A stretch of DNA of 64,000 nt, from assembly GCF_030272615.1 (NCBI RefSeq), contig NC_081406.1, positions 145,242,091-145,306,090 of the forward strand. The letters run 5' to 3'. Below the pieces are notes generated by a model that worked only from the letters and a program-made list of their open reading frames with translations, was not told where the DNA came from and searched no databases. Below are positions 47,278 through 57,423 of the stretch, piece after piece. A program made the position numbers and the translations under genes. Numbering within the stretch: the stretch's first letter is position 1; each line of letters opens with the position of its first letter. The DNA comes from Cryptomeria japonica (Eukaryota > Streptophyta > Pinopsida > Cupressales > Cupressaceae).

Positions 47278-47690
47278 AACAATTCACTAGAGAACAAAAA
47301 TAATCTATGGAAAACTATTACAATTCGAACAAAGGAACCCTGAAGCTTAACTGTGCATAAACAATTTTCGATAAAAGACTGCAATTCAACCATGATAAGC
47401 TTAACAAGTTTAAGAGCACTTACCATTTTCAGTCTACTAAGACAACATCAATTTATGCTCTTACTACACTTGCCTGCACTTTTGTTCATTCAAGCATTTC
47501 ATTGTTACATGGTCGCAACCCAACAACCAACTTTCAATTGTGAATCAATTTGGCACAAACGATCATAAAAACCAATGCCTTGAGCAATAAATGTGATAGG
47601 AAAATTGAATGAATGAATAGTTGTGCTCAGGTTTGAATTTCCACCGTTGATATCAGCCATGAAATTGAACCAGACAGATGATCCCACTAG
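47278..47690. other. Upstream flank of xORF copy 2
   Basis: Aligns with 28397-28790 beside xORF copy 1 (caattcactagagaacaaaa and further). The similarity stops near 47688, where a CACTA-like end begins. No pol of the second element follows, so that element is truncated here. Confidence 0.55.
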
Positions 47691-47691
47691 T

Positions 47692-48440
47692 ATGGGATTT
47701 TTAAAAAAAAATTTGTTGGATTAATTTGTTTTTTTTTTTCAAAAATTACCCCGTGTTCGTCATAATTCCAATGTGTTAAAATTTCACATCGAAATTCGGA
47801 TGAAAAACGAATGAATATTTTTGACCGGCTATGGGATTTCTTTTGCTTTGTTGGATTAATTTTTATTTTTTAAAGTATACCCCATGTTCGTTGGAATTCA
47901 GAGGTGTTGAAATTTCACGTCCTTATCCCGACAAACATGGATTTTACCTGTTGATTGCCATATGATGGTCTGATGATTTTCACAGCCTCTTGATTTCTTC
48001 TTACTCATCAGAATAACATAAGCCCATGACCTCTCTTCCTACTGATAGGTGCGAGTTATCCTGCTAGTCTCATCAGGCATCGAGATAGCTTAAAATGTGT
48101 TCAGGTGATGGGCATACTTTCCCTGATGTCTTTTCCCTCGGTGTAGCTCCTCCCGATACATTATGTCTCCTCAGCATAAGATTTGACCCTTTATCACCGT
48201 AACCTTTGCCGATGCATTTTACTTTTGCCAGTGTCCAATGGGATAAGTCTTACTGATAACATCATTGGCTATCGACAATACAAGATTTCTCCATTGCCGC
48301 TAGTGTGCGTTTTGCCGATGGACTTCATCGGTGTATTATATCCCGATCACATGCTTCTACTTGTGTGTTACCATTCGGGTTGATTTTTGCCAATAGCGTA
48401 GATTTCATATTTCATGTCGGAATTGCAACGAACAAGAGGC
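47692..48440 (+). mobile_element. CACTA-like transposon terminus with subterminal repeats
   Basis: Begins cactagtatgggattttt. Roughly 120 bp is repeated in tandem (47698-47815 and about 47830-47925; both carry gttggattaatt, acccc(g/a)tgttcgt and aaatttcac(a/g)tc). Further in are many short CATCGG/CCGATG-type words. An outward CACTA and subterminal repeats are hallmarks of En/Spm-type elements. From about 47998 it is similar to 55722-56200. No matching second terminus was found. Confidence 0.45.
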
Positions 48441-48511
48441 ATTTAAAAAAAAAAGTAATTACATGCCATCATTATACACGGGCTTAGGATGCGAAAATTG
48501 GGAGGAAGCGA

Positions 48512-48714
48512 GCACAATTGCTACAGATAGATGTTCGACAACAATTGTACAAGAGGTTGGTCCTTTCATTCTTGTCATCAATATTTTTTTCAGGTTCCTT
48601 TGCTTTCCTTGCATTCTCTTGTTCACTTTGTTTAATGGCATCGACTTTAGAAAAATATGGATGCTCAACCTCCTTAACCTCTCCTTTCTGTGGTTGCCAG
48701 TTATAAAGACAAGT
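48512..48714 (-). repeat. Direct repeat copy 1 (203 bp, coding-like)
   Basis: Nearly identical to 49056-49259. On the minus strand one frame reads CLYNWQPQKGEVKEVEHPYF and KQSEQENARKAKEPEKN, lysine/glutamate-rich and gene-like, without a family I recognise. Confidence 0.75.
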
Positions 48715-49055
48715 TGTTGGACATACCAAACTTCCCAGTTATGATTCACTATCTTTCTGTCATCAAAATCTTTAGGTTTTATAAATATTTAATATCATCT
48801 GAGATTGATCCATCACAAGAAAATCCATATATCCGATAAATTGGCTTTACTATCCATTCCTCAAATTTGATATAATTTAATCTTGTGTAATGAGAATCCC
48901 AAACATAACTCCATAATTAAATAGGTTTCTCCTCCCCTTGGCTTTTTTTTGACGTTAAGCCTCAATTCCTCGGGCCACATACCCCTAAAACTTCCATAGA
49001 ATAAGATTAAATGAATCAATAATGAGTAAAACTTAAAATTAGGGAAATTATTAGG
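48715..49055 (-). pseudogene. xORF-related fragment between the direct repeats
   Basis: The minus strand corresponds to the xORF relative at 54290-54600 (NHNWEVWY near 48740, then FRGMWPEELRLN near 48965). It reads backwards into both flanking 203-bp repeats without a natural end, so it is a chimera. Confidence 0.6.
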
Positions 49056-49259
49056 GCACAATTGTTGCAGATAGATGCTCGACAACAACTGTACAAGAGG
49101 TTGGTCCTTTCGTTCTTGTCATCAATATTTTTTTGCAAGTTCCTTTGCTTTCCTTGTATTCTCTTGTTCACTTTGTTTAATGGTATCCGCTTTGGTAAAA
49201 TATGGATCCTTAACCTCCTTAACCTCTCGATTCTGTGGCTGGCAGTTATAAAGACAAGT
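49056..49259 (-). repeat. Direct repeat copy 2
   Basis: Second copy of 48512-48714, here joined on its right to an SPT6-like fragment. Confidence 0.75.
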
Positions 49260-49620
49260 CGCTTCATAGCTTCTAGAGGGGTCAACAATTCTGTGCGATT
49301 GTAAACCCTTCTAGCCCTCAAAATATTCCTTTGTATGGAAGCAACTTTTCTAGGTCCAAGACCAACTATGAATTGCAGAGGAGAAAACATCCATTCATGT
49401 GATGCTGATAGGTTTATGTAAACACCAACTTGGTTGGTTATTGTAACCATTACCTGTTCGACAACTTCATACTTGTCATTTGGACTAAGGAAATGTTCCA
49501 GTGAATGAAGCTTCAATGATAATATCTCTTTGCTAGGGCCACATAATATTGCAGCCATGGCCAATGGATTTAGAAGATATCGACCAAGAGCCACAACACG
49601 CCTCACAATCCCATAAATTT
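49260..49620 (-). pseudogene. SPT6: Fragment of transcription elongation factor SPT6
   Basis: The minus strand reads LGRYLLNPLAMAAILCGPSK, DKYEVVEQVMVTITNQVGVY, ASHEWMFSPLQFIVGLGPRK and NRTELLTPLEAMKR. This matches the central core of plant SPT6 (YqgF-to-HhH region), a nuclear protein that accompanies RNA polymerase II and handles histones. It is about 115 residues, while the full protein exceeds 1,400. It is uninterrupted by stops but ends abruptly in the 203-bp repeat. A possible splice acceptor (TGTGTAG before GGAAAAATT, minus strand near 49619) suggests it was copied from genomic DNA with one exon. No start codon or promoter is present. Confidence 0.85.
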
Positions 49621-50266
49621 TTCCCTACACATTGAATTCATCATCATAAAACACAAGGTAAAATGAGTCCTAATGGATATTGGTTCTATCATGCAAAATT
49701 GTTTTGAGTTGGAGGCTTGAAATATGAATAATTTATCTCATTTTATTTGTTAGTTGCGTATTTTGTTATGGGTTAATAGAAATCTGGGTATTGTATAGAA
49801 CTTTTAAAGAAAGTAGAATCTAATCAACCACTATATTTCATTTGATGTTATCAAGAATTTTGATTAGTTTTCTTCATAATGTGTATCTTGTATAGTTTAT
49901 CTTAATATTGTCTTTCTTGTATCCTGTAACAATTTTGGAAGAATTATCATAACTTTCATTTGAACCGTTGGATCTTTCTATAAATTGAAGGATAAGTCTG
50001 TAACAATGATATCAAGAGACTGACCAAAGCAATTAGCTTCATTACAAGGTAAGGACAACCTTTCTCATGTTTGTCTTCCTCAAAGTATGGTTGGTGTCTA
50101 TTAAGTTGTTGTCTTGTAAGGGTGTTTTGAAGATTGAGAAGAGACTTTTGACGGGTATTAATCCTATTGTTGTCAAGTATGCCTGATTGGAATTGAATGT
50201 TTCCAAGGTTTATGTGCATTAGAGGGCAAATGATTTTTGAGATTGTCACTTTAATTAAATAATTAC
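49621..50266. other. Unassigned AT-rich stretch
   Basis: No credible gene or repeat recognised. It could be intron sequence attached to the SPT6 fragment, or retroelement leader. Confidence 0.3.
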
Positions 50267-50945
50267 TGAAAACTTTGAATTGCTTGCTTGTAAATGAATG
50301 CTTTAAATAAAAGGTTACTTTATTATAAGTATGATTTTTTAATTGAGATTACTTTGAAAACACCTGATTAAATTATCTTCAAACAATAGTAGACCAATGC
50401 CTTCACCCCTGACATAATGTTGCAATTAGTCTTACTAAATTTAAATTTGATTTGAAAGACCAATAAGAAAGAATTAAGCTTGACATCCAATCCCTCAAAC
50501 TGATAATCAAACTGAAAGTTACCCAAACTATAATAACATAGGATAGCACATTGAAACAATCTAAATGAATATATTTATCATAGGGAACTAATCAAACAAT
50601 CAAAAAGATAAATACCATCAGAGATGAAAAACACTTGATCTTTGTATTGAAACAAACATAAGATGATCAACTGATTATATATAGCACAATGTCTTTTCAC
50701 CAGTTTGGCATTTCCAGAAAATAAACCCTGAGAGTATTGTATATAATTGCATCTCCGAAACTATCTCTCATTTCATCAAAAGATCCTCTCTATATATAGA
50801 TGAGGATTCAGTTTCAAAATGAAAGGGCATACCCCTTCATTTAGAAATACACTATCTAATATCTTAACTAAAAAAACCAACTAACTAACCCTAAAACAAC
50901 TACCAACATAACAAACATATTACATAAGACTTTAAAAGACAACAA
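50267..50945 (-). mobile_element. LTR copy, lacking its outer end
   Basis: Closely similar to 51636-52390 (for example tgaaaactttgaatt, gaaagaccaataag, atagatgaggattcagtt). It begins, in plus orientation, with tgaaaactttg. It lacks roughly the last 100 bases that include the TGCAGACACC start of the other copy. A TATA-like CTATATATAG lies near 50789-50800 on the minus strand. Confidence 0.6.
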
Positions 50946-51361
50946 TTTGATCTTCATTGAACTCTTCTTCCACATATTTTGCCTATGACCTAGAAATGGC
51001 TTCAGTGTCTTCTGGTTCATAATCTGTCATTTCTTCTTCTAACTCCATCTCCATTAAATTGTCTTTACTATCCATTCCTCAAATTTGATGTAATTTGATC
51101 TTGTGCACACAATTCCCAAACATAAGTCCATAATTGAACAGGTTGTTCCTCTGCTTGCCTGTTTCTGACGTTAAGCCTCAATTCCTCAAGCCACATACCC
51201 CTAAAACATCCATAGAATAAGATTAAATGCATCAATAATGGGTAAAACTTAAAATTAGGGCAATTATTATCCCTGAGGTTCAAAAAACCCTCATGCAATC
51301 TCTCCACCAAATATGGTGTATAATCAAACGGCTTGGGTTCATACATTTGAATGTCTGAAGC
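50946..51361 (-). pseudogene. xORF relative, internally deleted
   Basis: The minus strand matches two separated pieces of the xORF relative at 52532-55421: the acidic TEEEMSESE region (near 51010-51050) joined directly to EEQPVQLWTYVWE, HEGFLNLRDNNCPNFKFYPL and DIQMYEPKPFDY (51068-51346). A large internal part is missing. Confidence 0.6.
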
Positions 51362-51605
51362 TAAAACTTGTTGGTTCCCAAAACCACAAATTGGAAATCA
51401 AAGAGGTTTTCCACTTCTCTTAATGACTTCTCAATCAGTCCTGGCCAACAAATGGGAATGTTCACTTGATCAAATTCCCCTGCGCTTAAGGCTTCACTAA
51501 ACCAGGATGGGTGAACCTTTACTTCAAATCCAAATATGATGATAAGAAGCTTTTGTATAGTGAATTTTAAGACTCAATGATCTCTCAAGATGCCAAATGC
51601 TTCTT
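51362..51605 (-). pseudogene. Unassigned gene-like fragment fused to xORF relative
   Basis: One minus-strand frame reads through with a single stop: FTIQKLLIIIFGFEVKVHPS, SEALSAGEFDQVNIPICWPG and SLREVENLFDFQFVVLG. The composition looks like a conserved globular protein, not like the neighbouring ORF. I could not name it. It joins the xORF relative at about 51362 in a different frame. Confidence 0.4.
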
Positions 51606-51635
51606 GAGAACAATCAGATTATATTTTTTACTTAT

Positions 51636-52531
51636 TGAAAACTTTGAATTTCTTACTTGTTAATGGGTTCCCTATATAAAAGGTTATTTTATGTTTAAAT
51701 TATAAGTATGATTTCTTAATTGGGATTTCTCTTTAAAATACCTGATTAAATTATCTTAAAATCAATAGCAGACCAGTGCCTTTACCCCTTATTGATTTCT
51801 TATCAATTCAATTCAATTTTTTTATGTATAACCCTGGAGATAGTCTTATTAAACTTGTTGTTTAAAACAAGACCATCACTTCAAAGGCATCTACATGAAT
51901 TATAATTCAAATATAATGTTGCAATTAGTCTTATTGAATTTAAGTTTTCTCTGAAAGACCAATAAGACAACGTGAAGTTTGACAACCAATCCTTCAAACT
52001 AAAACCTAATTCTATTTATAATAACATGAGATAGCACATTCAAACAATCTAAGTGAATAGATTTATCACATGGAACTAATAAAACAATTGAAAAGATAGA
52101 TACCATCAGAGATGCAGAACATGTGACTTTTATATTGAAATAAGCACAAGATAATCAGCTGGCTTCAGTACAGCGTAATGTCATTTGCCAGTTTTGGAAT
52201 TTCCAGAAAACAAACTTCAAAAGAACTTGCATAAAATACGTCTTGAACGGAATGATCATGAATGTCTTCTCATCAAAAGGAGCCCCTATAAATAGATGAG
52301 GATTTAGTTCCAAAATGAAAGGGCATACCCTTTCATTTGGAATTAAACTAATTAAGACTTAAACTCCTAACTAAAAACTAACTGACTAAAACTGACTTAA
52401 CTACTAGACATATTACATAAAAGAATTAAAGATAAGATTTTGAAATATTTGAAAACAATTTAAATCCCCAAGTATCTCACCACATTTTTGAATATGCTCC
52501 AAGTACTTTTTTTAATTTTTAGGTGTCTGCA
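51636..52531 (-). mobile_element. LTR (896 bp) next to the xORF relative
   Basis: On the minus strand it starts TGCAGACACCTAAAAATT (52531) and ends CAAAGTTTTCA (51636). It lies directly 3' of the xORF relative, so it acts as that element's 3' LTR. TATA-like CTATTTATAGGGG near 52286-52298 (minus). The start resembles that of the LTR of element A (TGTAGACACC). Confidence 0.65.
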
Positions 52532-54025
52532 TCATGGATCAGGGCCCTGACAACAATCTCCCATGTGATGAGTTGTTCCATCTGTGTAATTATTTCCTTC
52601 AAATCAATTCCATTTTATCGGGAAACATTAAGGGTAACACTGAGTAGATTTTGGCATTCTGAAATCCACTTGTCTTTATCCTTGATTTCTCCCCTCTGAT
52701 CAGTTAGCACTAGGATACCATGCTGAACTATGTCTTTACATTCATCATATTCAGTTTGTAACTCTGCATCAAATTTGCCATGTTTTGCAAGCAACCTTTT
52801 GATCTTCTCAATTTATTTAGCATCTGTCCCTTCCAAAGTCTTGTCATGTAGTCTGGTTCCCAATTTGTCCTTTATCCTATTATGTGATATAGCATTGTCC
52901 ATATTCTTTTGAAAAACAACCCAAAAGTCTTCCAAATATCCTTTCAAATTTTCAAATATTTTATTCAATAGAAAAGAGGCAGTATCAACTCTTACATTCC
53001 ACATTTGTTTAAGAATTCTCTGATTTTCTTATTGCAACTCTTCACATTTCTTTTTCCATTTCAAATTATTAGGGGAAAGTATAATTGGCACAAATTGTCC
53101 ACTTCTTCTTGTGGTTTCCTCATACAATCCTTTGTATTGATCTCTTTCCCTTACCGTTCTAATTATTTGTGCTTTGTTAAACTTTGAAATGTCGACTCCA
53201 ATGTCTGCTGAAACAATGGGATCAATTTCCCCAACTTTCAATTTCATCATATGGCCAAATGCTTTATCCACATCAATAATTTTAGGCCTTTTATTTGGAG
53301 GATACAATGCCCATAGCAGTAAGGCTTCCTCATCTTGGTCAAACCTAGATCTAATAAACACATCATTTACTCCTTGAATGTCCAATTTAAAATCCTTTTT
53401 GTCAGAGTGTAATAAATTGTAAAAAATAAAAGATGCACTCAAATCCTATCCTGGAAACAAAATTACTCCAACTTCTGCAAGTAATTGCCTCCCTTTTTGG
53501 GGAGTCATTGTTATCAACTCTACTTCTATATCCTCCTTTAACCTTTTCAACAACTTTGCCTCATTTTCAGGTGTTATGTGGAATAGATTCCCTCAACCTT
53601 TTGCCTTTGAAATTATAGAGAAAAGATTTAAATTCTTTAGATTTAACAAATACATCATTTGCTACAAAAGCATAATGTTCTTCTAACCTTGAATCTGCAT
53701 GAATCTCCATCTTAGTCACAATTTGCTCATTTTCATTTGGTTCTTCTTCTTATTCCTTTTCCCAATATCTAGAAACAACTTCATGGTCATCTGGTTCACT
53801 TTCTGACATCTCTTCTTCTGTCTCCATTTCTATCAACCTTTGTTTCTTTTCTTCCAACTCCCTATTCAAATTATCAATTACCTCTTGTGCTTCTACATCT
53901 TCCATATTTATGAAGATGTCTTCTGCTACCAAACTCAAGTGCAAATAACCTCCTAGATTTTGTCTTTTCTTACAGGAGTGGATGTACCCCTCCAAATCAT
54001 AGTTTTTTCTTGCAAATATGTTCAA
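52532..54025 (-). pseudogene. xORF relative, C-terminal part
   Basis: Broken continuation of the frame ending at 53997: LEGYIHSCKKRQNLGGYLHL and EEKKQRLIEMETEEEMSESE (54025-53750, acidic coiled coil), then VNDVFIRSRFDQDEEALLLW, VDKAFGHMMKLKVGEIDPIV and TVRERDQYKGLYEETTRRSG (53442-53029), and VDTASFLLNKIFENLKGYL (53004-52813). It ends at the LTR. Function unknown. Confidence 0.6.
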
Positions 54026-55421
54026 ACAAATTATACTCCTCCATTAACTTTTTGTCAATTATTTCATATGCCTTTGTAGAAACAATAGTGAAATCTCCAA
54101 AACTAAGAGTTCCAGGCAAGAAAACATGCTTATGTTGATCTCCAAAGTGTTTAACATTTAAGACACTTAATTGTCTTACAATCTCCAAATATGCTATTCT
54201 ACCAGGAACACATTTTGGTAACATGTATGGGCTTCCTTCAAATACATAGATCCTAAAACAAGTAAAGTTTCGGTGCACATACCAATCTCCCCAATTATGA
54301 TTCACAATTTGCCTATCATCAAAATCTTTAGGCCTTAAAAATATCTTAATCTCATTTGAAATTGATCCATCACAAGGAACTCCGTACATCCTATATAATT
54401 GTTTCACTATCCACTCTTCAAATTTTATGTAGTTTGATCTCACATAACGAGAGCCCCAAATAGAAGTCCATAATTGAATTGGTTGTTCCTCCCCTTCCCT
54501 ATTTCTAGTATTAAGCACTAACTCCTCGGGCCACATACCACTGAAACGTCCATAAAATAATACTAAATGTATTAAAAATGAATAAAAATTGAAATTAGGG
54601 CTTTTGTTATCCCTAAGGTTCAGGAAACCCTCAAGTAATTTTTCTACCAAATAAGAGGCATAACCAAATGGTCTGGGCTCATACATTTGGATATCTGAGG
54701 CTAAGACTAACATCCAAGTACTCATCAGATTAGGAACTTCAACCCCTCCTAACTTCCCACAAGACATATAGGTATATTGTAGGTAATGTCTGAATAAGTC
54801 AATATTGAATGGTGGCCCGTGTTGTTTTGTCAGTATACCTGCCTCCTTCTCATGGATAGATAACTTCCACCCAATATATGTTGTATCCATTCTGAGGTAT
54901 TCTTTTTCCAAATCTCCGAAAGACAAGGGTTTATCAGGGTTGGGATCCAAGTTAAATACTTCATTCGATGTACCAACAAAATACCTAATAAAGGCATCTC
55001 CATTGGGGGCCTGAATATACCTCCCCACAGAATTATAGTTTTTCACTAGGGTTTCTAGCAATTTCACACTTACAAACACATTTGGGACAATCAACTTACC
55101 CAAATTGGTCTTCCATGGGTTGCATAGTGGCATTTCCTTGTCTCTTCTCAGGTAGTGAAACATGAAAAATTCGTATACTCTCACTTTGGTCCACACATCT
55201 CTAACATTTTTGTATTTATCTTCCAATTGGTCCCTCCTCGACAAATGTTGTTTCGATCTTCTGGACTTAGGGCCTAGTGCTTGCATTTGTTGTATCATAT
55301 CTTGGTTCAGTCTTTGAATTGAGGCTTCCTCTTCTTTCTTATATTTCTTAGACCTAGATTCAGAGCTTTCTATCACTCTTTTCTTTCCTGTGGAACTCGA
55401 AGCCTCCATTTTTGCAATCAC
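53997..55421 (-). CDS. xORF relative: 474-codon unassigned protein
   Basis: The longest open frame in the window and the best preserved member of this family. It has a short Ser-rich, then Lys-rich N-terminus (ESRSKKYKKEEE); a region with RVYEFFMFHYLRRDKEMPLC; VPNVFVSVKLLETLVKNYNS, which aligns with VFVEVDLIRALATMYEP of xORF copy 1; IDLFRHYLQYTYMSCGKLGG; MYEPRPFGYASYLVEKLLEG; GRFSGMWPEELVLN; and IFLRPKDFDDRQIVNHNWGD. The frame ends at a frameshift near 54000, so the original protein was longer. No catalytic motif, signal peptide or membrane segment is evident. It is probably an accessory protein of a gypsy element whose pol is not in the window. Whether it is expressed is unknown. Confidence 0.6.
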   Translation of the reverse strand: MIAKMEASSSTGKKRVIESSESRSKKYKKEEEASIQRLNQDMIQQMQALGPKSRRSKQHLSRRDQLEDKYKNVRDVWTKVRVYEFFMFHYLRRDKEMPLCNPWKTNLGKLIVPNVFVSVKLLETLVKNYNSVGRYIQAPNGDAFIRYFVGTSNEVFNLDPNPDKPLSFGDLEKEYLRMDTTYIGWKLSIHEKEAGILTKQHGPPFNIDLFRHYLQYTYMSCGKLGGVEVPNLMSTWMLVLASDIQMYEPRPFGYASYLVEKLLEGFLNLRDNKSPNFNFYSFLIHLVLFYGRFSGMWPEELVLNTRNREGEEQPIQLWTSIWGSRYVRSNYIKFEEWIVKQLYRMYGVPCDGSISNEIKIFLRPKDFDDRQIVNHNWGDWYVHRNFTCFRIYVFEGSPYMLPKCVPGRIAYLEIVRQLSVLNVKHFGDQHKHVFLPGTLSFGDFTIVSTKAYEIIDKKLMEEYNLFEHICKKKL

Positions 55422-55639
55422 AATTTTTTGCTCTAACTCTCAGGAACTCAATTCTCTATTCTACCAATTGCTTTGCTGTGTAAAAATTATGTCAATCAAT
55501 GTTGATTATATGCCCAATACATCTACATACAACTTTTTAATTATGATCCTCTCATAAATATACCTCATGTGAACCATAAATATACCTGATGCAAGCATTT
55601 AATAAAATCTCATTGTTTCAGTTTTAAATTATGATATGA
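55422..55639. other. Short spacer
   Basis: Nothing recognised. It separates the xORF relative from CACTA-like subterminal DNA. Confidence 0.3.
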
Positions 55640-56240
55640 AAACAACTCATAGTCATATGTCTCTTTGATGAAACTTCATCTTTTCCGCCATCAACAAAAT
55701 CCCTTTCCTTTTAGAAACTTTATCTTTCCTGTCGGGGTAACATAAGTCGATGACACTCCTGCTTTATCGGTATATGTCAACCTGATACTATCGCCGGGCA
55801 TCGGGGTAACTTCAAATGTGTCATGACGACAAGCATAGTTTTCCTGATGACCTTTTCCTTTGGCATAAATTTTCCCACTACATCATGTTCCATCAGTATA
55901 ATCTCTGTCGATGATCTTCTGACCAAACACTTCATCGAGTATCGGGGAGACTCAAAATGACACATCTAGACTCCTTTGGCTACGCCGATGATCTTTCTTC
56001 ATTATAACCTTCGTCGATGCACTTTTATCCTTGGTTGTGTTCATCGAGATAAGTCTTACAGATAGCCTCATCATCTATCAACAAGATAATATTTTTCCTT
56101 TGCCACCAATGTATGTTTTGTTGATGACCATAATCGGTATATGTTTCACCAATCTACCTGACTTCCTTAGCTCCTTAACAATGATCGATACAATCATTAT
56201 GATGTCTGTACATTGTTCATGTTGTCTACTATGTAATTTT
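55640..56240 (+). repeat. Subterminal-repeat-like DNA (second copy)
   Basis: Similar to 47998-48430 (aacataag, tcctgatg, ataagtcttac, agataatat-type blocks) and full of catcgg / tcgatg / cgatga words, including two longer units at 55799 and 55931. No CACTA end is visible on its left. Confidence 0.5.
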
Positions 56241-56869
56241 TAGCATACGTATCATGTAATTTTTAGCTAACATAAGATAAATGAATTACATATGCAGGAA
56301 CCTGAACCCCTTTGACGAGGATCCTGCACAGTGTCATGGAAAGATAGGTATAAGTCAATACACCTTATATAAACCATTTATTAATTGCTTGATTTCTCTT
56401 TAATAATAAACCAGGTTTTAGCAATAATATTTTGTCAAAACTTTGATTTTTTTTCTTATCAAAACCACATGTTATAGCTCATTCCACCTTCTCAGCCCTC
56501 CTATATGCAACAAATCTAATACAATTATCAACACCTGAGGCCCCAGTTGGGCTTATTCAAGTTTTAATCTCAACATCAACTTTGGGGCCGACTTCTTCAT
56601 TTGATGGAGTGCACGTACCACCAAATAGGTATTTGTCAGATCTGTCTTCCTCGAGCAAGGGAAATTCAGGAAGAGGAGATGAAAGTGAGACATGTAGTGC
56701 TTCTGAAAGAGGGAGATCAACTAGAGGTCAAAATATTAGGAGAAAATTCAATAAACGCATGTAAATTTTTCTTGCTCAAGGGGGGTCATGTTCTTATGAT
56801 GATGAGAGAATAGGCGACATTGAGGTGCCCTTGAGGTACAAACACATACAAAAATAATGGGTACCCAAG

Positions 56870-57423
56870 GAACTTCCTCCAATAAAAACTGATTTTTGTG
56901 TTAACGAGAGGATATATCACAAAACACCATCGTCATTACATGGTTTGGGCCTACTTTCCATGGATGACATAAAGGTCTATTACAACAAAGTTGCTGAATT
57001 GGAGTATGTCAGACCTTGTTACAATTATAAAAATTGGATACAAATTGTTCGATATAAAAAAAAAGTATGCGTAGGCATGCACTCTCAATGAATTATATAC
57101 AACAAAAAGGTAATGATCAAAGTAAAAGAGTGGCTATGTACATCGATGAAAAGCCAAAAGCAACACGAAATATTGCAGGTTTTATAAATAGTGGACGACC
57201 TAGGTCAACTAATAAGCAACCCAATTGTATATTTGAGGCGCGCGAGGGAAATTGTGTATTTGTATGTGCGACAAAATCAATAAGTGTAGGGGAAGAGCTG
57301 ATAATCGATTACAATTTGAATCACATAGATACAAACAAAGTTACTATCATGGGGGTGGCATATACTATATACCATTTAAACCAACCTTCAATTAATGACT
57401 CCAATATACCATTTTATTATTAA
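56870..57423 (+). pseudogene. SET-domain-like segment
   Basis: SET domains transfer methyl groups from S-adenosylmethionine to lysine. Here SSLHGLGLLSMDDIKV fits the N-terminal SET motif (HGxGLxAxxDI). After a frame break near 57070, the open part reads VAMYIDEKPKATRNIAGFIN, then RPRSTNKQPNCIFEAREGN and KSISVGEELIIDYNLN, matching the NHxCxPN and GEELxxDYN motifs, the former with an insertion. A frameshift in an A-run at 57056-57066 and a stop in the alternative frame show it is no longer functional. No pre-SET cysteines are visible. Confidence 0.6.

Noticed and set aside
49016-49259. Extending the SPT6 frame to 49016
   Set aside because: The tail after EAMKR reads through the 203-bp repeat and xORF DNA and no longer resembles SPT6.
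52485-52531. Joining the LTR at 51636-52531 to element A
   Set aside because: The first ten bases are similar (TGCAGACACC versus TGTAGACACC), but the bodies differ and it borders an xORF relative.
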